Below the pieces are notes generated by a model that did no database searches, was not told the origin of the DNA, and was given only the letters and a program-made list of their open reading frames with translations. This document shows, piece after piece, positions 58,845-64,000 of a stretch of DNA of 64,000 bases. The translations under genes and the position numbers were made by a program. The number at the start of each line of letters is the position of its first letter. Within the stretch, counting starts at the first letter, position 1. Source of the stretch: Gemmataceae bacterium (GTDB lineage: Bacteria; Planctomycetota; Planctomycetia; Gemmatales; Gemmataceae); assembly GCA_028288765.1 (NCBI GenBank), contig JAQGHQ010000342.1, positions 1-64,000 on the forward strand. Direction: 5' to 3'.

Positions 58845-61316
58845 ATGATGGGAATGCCGGTCCTGACGCCCGAATCTGTTCTGGCCGACCTGCGACGGTT
58901 TCCGTTCCTCACCCCGGAACAACTGGTCCGGGTGGAAGCCGCCTCGCGCAAGGGCACACACACACCCGAACGAATCGTACGGAAACTCGCCGGCGCCGGG
59001 TGGTTGACTCACTTCCAGGCCGAGATGCTCCTCGCCGGCCGGGCCGATGGTCTCGCCTTCGGCCCCTATCTCCTGCTCGACAAACTGGGGTCTGGCGGGA
59101 TGGGGGTGGTATACAAGGCCCGGCACGTGCGACTCGGACGGGTCGACGCTCTCAAGGTGATCCGGGCCGACAAAATTGCCTCGAAACTCATCGCCCGACG
59201 GTTCCTCCGCGAGATCCAGCTGACCTCCAGTCTGGAACACCCGCACATCGTCCGGGCCCTGGACGCCGGACACGTCGGCCGACAGCTTTATCTGGCGACC
59301 GAATTCATTCCGGGCGAAGATTTGGCCACGATCGTCCGCCGGAGCGGCCCGCTCACTGTCGCCGATGCCTGCCTGGTGGCGTACCAGACGAGCCTGGCAC
59401 TCCAGCACATTCACGACCGGGGCCTGGTCCACCGGGACCTGAAGCCGTCGAACCTGATGCGGGACGAGGTGACCCGGGCGGCAAAACTGCTCGACCTCGG
59501 GCTGTCCGGGTTCCGCGAACGGGCCGACGCCACCGCGTCGCAAGGCGGCACGCTCACCAGTGACGGGATGATGCTCGGCACGCCCGACTTCATGGCCCCG
59601 GAACAGGTCCGGAACCCCCACGGGGTAGACATCCGGGCCGATCTGTACGCCCTCGGCTGCACCCTCTTCTATCTGTTGACCGGCCGCACGCCGTTCGACG
59701 GCACCGCGATCGAGAAACTGACCCAGCATATCAGCTCACCTCCCCCGCCGCTTTTCCTGCCGAACGGCCCGGCCCCGCCCGCCCTGGCGGCGATCGTCGG
59801 CAGGCTGATGGCCAAGGGGCCGGAAGACCGCTACCCGACCCCGCAGGCCCTGACGACGGCCCTGCTCGCGCTTCGGCCCGGGCACATTCAGCCCCCGGCG
59901 GAAGGCCCACCGGGCGATTCATCCGGCACCGCACGGGAAACTCCGGCGGTCGACGAGTGGCAGTCTCAGTTCGGCCAGCTCATCGCCCAGGACGAGTCTT
60001 CCCCGAGCCCCGCTCCCGAGAAGACCCCGGTCCCGAAGCCGGGTCGGGGGGCCCGGGCGCGGGTCGCGTGGGCGGCGATGGCGGTACTGATCGGAGCGGG
60101 CCTGCTCGTCGCCTTGCTCGCGCGTTCGGGCCGCCCGCCAGAGACGACGAACACGCCCCCGCCCGCCCCGCCGGCCCCCGAGGATCTTGCGGCCGAGGAC
60201 CTCCGGGCGCTGAGAAAAGCGGTCGCGACCCAGGCCGACAACCGCGACCAGCTCCGCCAGCGGGTACTCGAGTACCGGGCCAGACACCCGGGGACGGCAT
60301 ACGCCGCGTCCGCCGCCGCCCTTCTTCGCCGGTTGCCGTCCCCGCTCGACAGACTCCCCCAGACCACGGACCCCGAGACGGAGATCCCCTCTGTTCGGGT
60401 CGGTGAACTCGGTTCGCCGATCACCTGGCTGGGCTTCGGACCGGCCGACGACCGGCTGTTCGTTACCCGGCGTGGGGGTACGCCGGAGGAATGGGACTTA
60501 CCCGCCCTGACGGCGACCGGCCGGTTCCGGGAGCCTCCGGCGGACAGAGACGTGATCGTTTCTCTCCCCCCCGACGGGCGCGGTGGGGTGGCGGTGGAGG
60601 CCGGAAAACTGTCGATCTGGGGGGAGGACGGGCGGGTCCGGGTTGCGGACACCGGGCCCCCGCTGGCGGCGCGGGTTGCGGGAATAGCCCCGGACGGCAG
60701 GTCCGCGGTCGTGGCGTTCGCGAGTCCGGAAGAGCCGCTCGCGCGAGTCGATCTCGAAACGGGCAAAATCCTCACCCGGTTCGAATACCGGTCGGCGCGG
60801 GTGAAGAGCATTACGGTCTCGGCGAACGGCGGGGCGTGTCTCGTGCTGGGCTCCGACGGGCTGTTCCGGGTCGTCCCGCTCGCGGCCGGGAAAGCGGTGT
60901 GGGCCTTCGACCGACAGCCGATCATGGCGGGCACCCCGTCCGGGGTATTCGGGCCGGACGGCCAGCGGCTGTACCTGACCGGCGTCGGGCGGACCGCGGC
61001 CCGGTTCGCCCACGAGAGCCAGACGCCGGACGTCCGGTACGAGGTCGAGGCCGAGTCGCCACCGGGCGGCGTGTCCCGGTGGCGCGGGCCCAGTGCCGGC
61101 CGGCCGACGTGCATCGCCGTCTCGGCCGATGAGGCTACAGTGGCGGTGGGGACGCGGGTCGGGAACCTGTACGTGTACGCGGCGGCGACCGGCAAGCCGA
61201 TCCAACAATTCCGGCTGTTCGGCCGGGTCGATGCACTCGCGTTCTCGGCGCACGGCAAGATCCTGGCCGTGGCCACCGAGGACGGCGCGGTCGTGCTCAT
61301 CCCGCTAAAAAGCTGA
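58845..61316 (+). CDS. Membrane Ser/Thr protein kinase with propeller sensor domain
   Basis: An 823-residue Hanks-type kinase, an expanded planctomycete class. An N-terminal segment (about 1-70, L-T-P-E-x-x-L) of a type common to planctomycete kinases precedes the kinase domain: G-S-G-G-M-G-V-V-Y from 82, invariant K in D-A-L-K-V-I, H-R-D-L-K-P-S-N at 196-203, D-L-G at 217-219 replacing the usual DFG, and A-P-E-Q. One transmembrane helix lies at about 407-427, and beyond it a WD40/propeller-like domain. The kinase is inside and the propeller outside, so the latter may sense an external ligand. Starts at 58845, 58848 or 58854 are all possible. Confidence 0.92.
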   Translation: MMGMPVLTPESVLADLRRFPFLTPEQLVRVEAASRKGTHTPERIVRKLAGAGWLTHFQAEMLLAGRADGLAFGPYLLLDKLGSGGMGVVYKARHVRLGRVDALKVIRADKIASKLIARRFLREIQLTSSLEHPHIVRALDAGHVGRQLYLATEFIPGEDLATIVRRSGPLTVADACLVAYQTSLALQHIHDRGLVHRDLKPSNLMRDEVTRAAKLLDLGLSGFRERADATASQGGTLTSDGMMLGTPDFMAPEQVRNPHGVDIRADLYALGCTLFYLLTGRTPFDGTAIEKLTQHISSPPPPLFLPNGPAPPALAAIVGRLMAKGPEDRYPTPQALTTALLALRPGHIQPPAEGPPGDSSGTARETPAVDEWQSQFGQLIAQDESSPSPAPEKTPVPKPGRGARARVAWAAMAVLIGAGLLVALLARSGRPPETTNTPPPAPPAPEDLAAEDLRALRKAVATQADNRDQLRQRVLEYRARHPGTAYAASAAALLRRLPSPLDRLPQTTDPETEIPSVRVGELGSPITWLGFGPADDRLFVTRRGGTPEEWDLPALTATGRFREPPADRDVIVSLPPDGRGGVAVEAGKLSIWGEDGRVRVADTGPPLAARVAGIAPDGRSAVVAFASPEEPLARVDLETGKILTRFEYRSARVKSITVSANGGACLVLGSDGLFRVVPLAAGKAVWAFDRQPIMAGTPSGVFGPDGQRLYLTGVGRTAARFAHESQTPDVRYEVEAESPPGGVSRWRGPSAGRPTCIAVSADEATVAVGTRVGNLYVYAAATGKPIQQFRLFGRVDALAFSAHGKILAVATEDGAVVLIPLKS

Positions 61317-61326
61317 CCGATCCTGC

Positions 61327-62205
61327 TCACCCTGCTCCGTCGAGCTCCTTCCGCCAGCTCTCGTACTCCTTCAACACCTGTTCCCGCGGACATCGCTCGC
61401 GGTAGATCGCCCGGGCCCTCAGCCGGTACTCCTTGTTCACCTCGTACGTGGGCAGGACGTACTGAAAGTCCCAGGCCGGGTTCGTGGTCTGGGCGGCGGT
61501 GTTGACCCCACCGCCGGTCGGCGACTGGGTCAGACGCAGCCCGTCGGATCGGTCGAACATCATGACAAAAATATGCTTGTTGAACAGGCCGTAGAACAGC
61601 GGGACGTCGTAGCGGACCGGCGACAGGTTCTTGTACAGACAGTCGCGGTGGTCCTTGGCGAACGTGAGTTCGAACGCATCCCGCTCGTGGGCGACGGTAC
61701 TCACCGCGTTGTGGGCCGGGGGGCAGTGCTGGAGCCAGAGGTTTTTCCCACGGAGGTACATGCTCTTGTCGTCCGGGGCGTTGATATAGCTCGCCCAGAA
61801 CAGGCCGAGGTACTTCCGCTTGAACGCGTGCTGCGTGGCCGTGAACCGGAAGTCGAGGTCGATGATGTCGGGCTCGCGGAGGGTAAACCGGGACGTGCTC
61901 TCGAGGTGGAATGTCGGGGTCGGAGGCTGGTACAGCTCGGCCCCGGCGGCCGAGAGCTTCCGGAGTGTCATCTTCGCGTTCCGGGGCTCGAAGAAGATGG
62001 CCGTCTTCCCGGGGGGGTCCACGGTTTCGCCGTCGAAGATGTGCTCGAAGTTGAGCCCGGCGACGATCGGCACGAACAGGTTCGTCGGCTCGGTCTTGTG
62101 CGTCAGGCTCCAGAGGCCGTTGTAGCCGGCCCGGTGCTGGCCTTGCGCGTCGTTGTCGCCAATGACGGCGGTCAGGTCGCCGACGGTGAAGGTGTCGTGG
62201 GGCAT
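61327..62205 (-). CDS. Uncharacterised planctomycete protein
   Basis: Unrecognised 292-residue protein, not convincingly matched to any family I know. It is mostly beta-strand, with S-R-F-T-L-R-E-P-D-I-I-D-L-D-F-R-F and many aromatic/His residues (H-N-A-V-S-T-V, F-Y-G-L-F-N-K-H-I-F-V-M-M-F). It resembles the exported sugar-related proteins that sit next to Gfo/Idh/MocA genes, but there is no signal peptide. Its ATG immediately follows the C-rich end of a nonamer array, so no ribosome site is visible. It may be read through from the upstream oxidoreductase and helical-bundle genes. Confidence 0.72.
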   Translation of the reverse strand: MPHDTFTVGDLTAVIGDNDAQGQHRAGYNGLWSLTHKTEPTNLFVPIVAGLNFEHIFDGETVDPPGKTAIFFEPRNAKMTLRKLSAAGAELYQPPTPTFHLESTSRFTLREPDIIDLDFRFTATQHAFKRKYLGLFWASYINAPDDKSMYLRGKNLWLQHCPPAHNAVSTVAHERDAFELTFAKDHRDCLYKNLSPVRYDVPLFYGLFNKHIFVMMFDRSDGLRLTQSPTGGGVNTAAQTTNPAWDFQYVLPTYEVNKEYRLRARAIYRERCPREQVLKEYESWRKELDGAG

Positions 62206-62320
62206 GGTCGGTGGGTGGGTGGGGTGGTGGGGTGGTGGGGTAGTGGGGTGGTGGGGTGGTGGGGTGGTGAGGTGAGATGAGGTGGTGGGGTGGTGGGGTG
62301 GTGAGGTAGTGGGGTGGTGG
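62206..62320. repeat. Left nonamer array of the four-helix-bundle element
   Basis: Tandem, slightly irregular GGGGTGGTG units (G-rich on the plus strand), with variants GGGGTAGTG and GGTGAGATGAGG. It spans exactly from the start codon of the gene at 62205 to the stop codon of the helical-bundle gene at 62321. G runs of four separated by TGGT could form G-quadruplexes. Confidence 0.93.
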
Positions 62321-62695
62321 CTACTCCGGGCCCTTGCGATTGTTCTGGAATTTGATCGACTGATTGATCTCTCTCGACAATTGCTCCACTTCCTCGATCA
62401 GCGAATCGAGTTCGATCTGGGTAATGAGTTGTCGGGCGAGGCATCGCCGAAGCCAGTAGACCGTTTCGCGCAATGAACCCCGTGAGTAATAAAGGAATTT
62501 CCTGACCTCACCTGGGTGGAATCGGCCCCCAGCCTCCGCGATATTTGCCCCGATCGAGTCGGCGGCCCGGGTCAGTTGCCCGCCGATTGTCTGTTTCAGG
62601 AACCAGTCCCAGCCGATAACCAGTTCCCAGATGCGATCCCCTACAGCTTCGGCCCGCTGGTAGACCCGTCTGTTCTCGATCGGCTCGTAGGGCAT
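62321..62695 (-). CDS. Four-helix-bundle protein (23S rRNA intervening-sequence protein family)
   Basis: A 124-residue protein of the S23/IVP four-helix-bundle family (TIGR02436 type), known from proteins encoded in 23S rRNA intervening sequences and sharing its fold with the Avd protein of diversity-generating retroelements. Recognisable are D-S-I-G-A-N-I-A-E-A, G-G-R-F, E-V-R-K-F-L-Y-Y-S-R-G-S-L-R-E-T and a Leu-rich last helix. Helix 1 begins E-N-R-R-V-Y-Q-R-A-E. The protein is basic enough to bind nucleic acid, but no catalytic residues are seen. It has only a weak ribosome site (CTGAG). It is bracketed by inverted nonamer arrays (62206-62320 and 62730-62811). Its function in the cell is unknown. 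Confidence 0.9.
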   Translation of the reverse strand: MPYEPIENRRVYQRAEAVGDRIWELVIGWDWFLKQTIGGQLTRAADSIGANIAEAGGRFHPGEVRKFLYYSRGSLRETVYWLRRCLARQLITQIELDSLIEEVEQLSREINQSIKFQNNRKGPE

Positions 62696-62729
62696 GGCGA
62701 GACTCAGCTTATCGGTTCCACAACATTAA

Positions 62730-62811
62730 CCCCACCATCTCACCACCTCATCTCACCACCCCACCACCCCACCACCCCACCACCCCACCACCCCACCACC
62801 CCACCACCTCA
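62730..62811. repeat. Right nonamer array of the four-helix-bundle element
   Basis: Tandem CCACCCCAC units (C-rich on the plus strand), the reverse complement of the left array. Both arrays share the variant GAGATGAGGTGGTG, as read on the G-rich strand. It begins 34 bases upstream of the bundle gene's start and ends at the stop codon of the oxidoreductase at 62813. Confidence 0.93.
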
Positions 62812-62812
62812 T

Positions 62813-64000
62813 TTACAACCCCGCCGTCTCGAACCCCTTGCGGTACGTTCGGCGGACGAACCGGTTCGCCTCCTCGACGTTCGTCACCTTCAGCTCCTTG
62901 GTGTCCCACTTCAGGTCCGTCTTCGGGAACCGGGTGGCGAGACACCCGAGCAGGACCATCTCGGTGAGCGGCCCGGAATAGCTGAACGGGGCCGAGGTGG
63001 TCCCGTTCCCGCGGACGGCCTCGACGAACTGGAGGTAGTGGTCGTCGCCCTTCACCTGTGGCTTCCTGAAGTCCTTGAACTTTTCGGCCGGGAGGAGGAC
63101 CGGATCGGCAATGTACGGGGAGTACATCACGCCCTCCGTGCCGATGTACACCGAGCCCTGGTCGTGGAGCTTCCCGCCGACGAGGTCCTGAACGCTCTTC
63201 GGCGGGCGGGCGTTGCCGTTGTACCACGTCAGGCCGACCGTCTCGGTGGTGTACTTGGTGCCCGGGAAGACGTATTTCACCTGGACGTCGAGGGACCAGT
63301 TGTAGTCGTTCGGGCCGGGCAGCTCGGACCGGATCGTGAGCGGATTGCCCACCCCCAACGACCCGAAGACCGGGTCGAGGATGTGACAGCCCATGTCGCC
63401 GAAGGTTCCGGTCCCGAAGTCGAGCCGCTTCCGCCAGTTGCCCGGGTGGTAATACCCGTTGCCGATGAACGGCCGCTCGGCCGCGACCCCGAGCCACAGG
63501 TCCCAGTTGAACCCGGCCGGGACCGGGTCGGTCCGGTCCGGCTTCGGGGTGGTATCGCCCCACGACTTCCCGCTCCAGGAGTGGACCTCCTTCACCTTCC
63601 CGATCGCCCCGTCGTGGACGAGCTGGACCACGAGCTTGTGGACCGGGTGCGAATGAATTTGAATGCCCATCTGGGTGATCAGTTTCTTCTCGGCCGCGAC
63701 CTCGGTGAGCCGGCGGGCCTCGTAGATCGTCTGGGTGAGCGGCTTCTGACCGTATACGTGCAGCCCCCGCTGGAGCGCCCGCATCCCGATCGGGGCGTGC
63801 ATGTGGTCGGGGGTCGAGACGTTCACCGAGTCGAGGTCCTTTTCCTTGTCGAGGAGGACCCGGTAGTCCTCGTAGACCCGGCAGTCCGGGAACCGCTTCT
63901 TGACCTCCCCCACCTTGGACTGATCGACCTCGGCCACCGCCACCAGCTTGAGGTTCTTGCTCGCGGTGAGCGACCCGATGTCGGACCCGGCCATCCCGCT
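62813..64000 (-). CDS. Gfo/Idh/MocA family oxidoreductase, truncated by the window edge
   Basis: N-terminally cut protein; the visible frame runs to the window end (the annotated ATG at 63994 follows in-frame coding sequence). It continues a Rossmann strand-loop ending V-S-G-M-A-G-S-D-I (the partial nucleotide-binding start) and the V-A-V-A-E-V-D segment. The mid-domain motif appears as V-Y-G-Q-K-P-L-T (in place of E-K-P). The C-terminal domain has T-G-T-F-G-D-M-G-C-H-I-L-D-P, a motif of the family. This is the sugar/inositol dehydrogenase-like class common near planctomycete surface-sugar genes. It ends directly at the nonamer array. Confidence 0.88.
   Translation of the reverse strand, partial: SGMAGSDIGSLTASKNLKLVAVAEVDQSKVGEVKKRFPDCRVYEDYRVLLDKEKDLDSVNVSTPDHMHAPIGMRALQRGLHVYGQKPLTQTIYEARRLTEVAAEKKLITQMGIQIHSHPVHKLVVQLVHDGAIGKVKEVHSWSGKSWGDTTPKPDRTDPVPAGFNWDLWLGVAAERPFIGNGYYHPGNWRKRLDFGTGTFGDMGCHILDPVFGSLGVGNPLTIRSELPGPNDYNWSLDVQVKYVFPGTKYTTETVGLTWYNGNARPPKSVQDLVGGKLHDQGSVYIGTEGVMYSPYIADPVLLPAEKFKDFRKPQVKGDDHYLQFVEAVRGNGTTSAPFSYSGPLTEMVLLGCLATRFPKTDLKWDTKELKVTNVEEANRFVRRTYRKGFETAGL

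Noticed and set aside
62321-62695. Avd protein of a diversity-generating retroelement
   Set aside because: Same fold class, but there is no reverse transcriptase and no template/variable repeat pair in the window.
62206-62811. CRISPR array
   Set aside because: Units are contiguous nonamers with no spacers, and no cas gene is present.

Overview
The window looks like the chromosome of a planctomycete, most likely a Gemmata-type member of the Gemmataceae. It is uniformly GC-rich. It carries the characteristic protein set of that group: DUF1501 and DUF1080 (3-keto-disaccharide hydrolase) proteins, several PQQ/BamB-like propellers, Gfo/Idh/MocA oxidoreductases, tandem Uma2 nucleases, a serine/threonine kinase with a C-terminal propeller, and a fused sugar-dehydrogenase/cytochrome protein. 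Genus is an inference from gene content only.

Layout. 0.2-9.5 kb: nadB, a tandem triplet of Uma2 genes closed by a terminator, then cimA-valS as a tight pair facing truB and a GNAT gene. 10-16.7 kb: lipid kinase, ArsR repressor, rhomboid protease with an FmdB zinc ribbon, tRNA-Glu(CUC) with a clear promoter and terminator, a DHH phosphoesterase, sppA, and a DksA/TraR-type zinc-finger gene. 16.9-26.7 kb: HtrA-type protease, a 39-residue membrane protein, gltB, a repeat-bearing non-coding stretch with a relic gene, and a multi-PAS hybrid histidine kinase. 26.7-36.8 kb: a repeat island, then dehydrogenase/cytochrome, macro-domain and HExxH-HEAT genes on the plus strand, and DUF1501, propeller, DUF1080 and TPR-like genes on the minus strand. 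37-49.9 kb: a large exported HEAT-like protein with an embedded receiver domain, lysA, small exported proteins, a DUF433/DUF5615 toxin-antitoxin pair, argH, a large secreted protein, a propeller and an oxidoreductase. 49.9-64 kb: an ABC exporter, a fatty-acid desaturase, a prenyltransferase-fold protein coupled to a thioesterase, a glycosyltransferase, a Ser/Thr kinase, an uncharacterised gene, a four-helix-bundle gene, and an oxidoreductase cut by the window edge.

Biosynthetic genes (nadB, cimA, gltB, lysA, argH) are scattered among exported proteins; true operons are short, usually two genes. Many minus-strand products carry signal peptides and probably handle sugars and surface material, consistent with the polysaccharide-degrading life of planctomycetes, but substrates cannot be read from the sequence.

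The most unusual structure is at 62206-62812. A four-helix-bundle gene of the 23S-rRNA-intervening-sequence-protein family fills the space between two genes and is bracketed by two G/C-biased nonamer arrays in inverted orientation, so a transcript would present the gene on a long hairpin. Two other loci carry related short tandem-repeat arms without the gene: an inverted pair of GCGGAAT heptamers at 45737-45829 and a single run of GAACGCG heptamers inside the valS reading frame at 6691-6721. I propose, as inference, that they belong to one repeat-and-helical-bundle element class.
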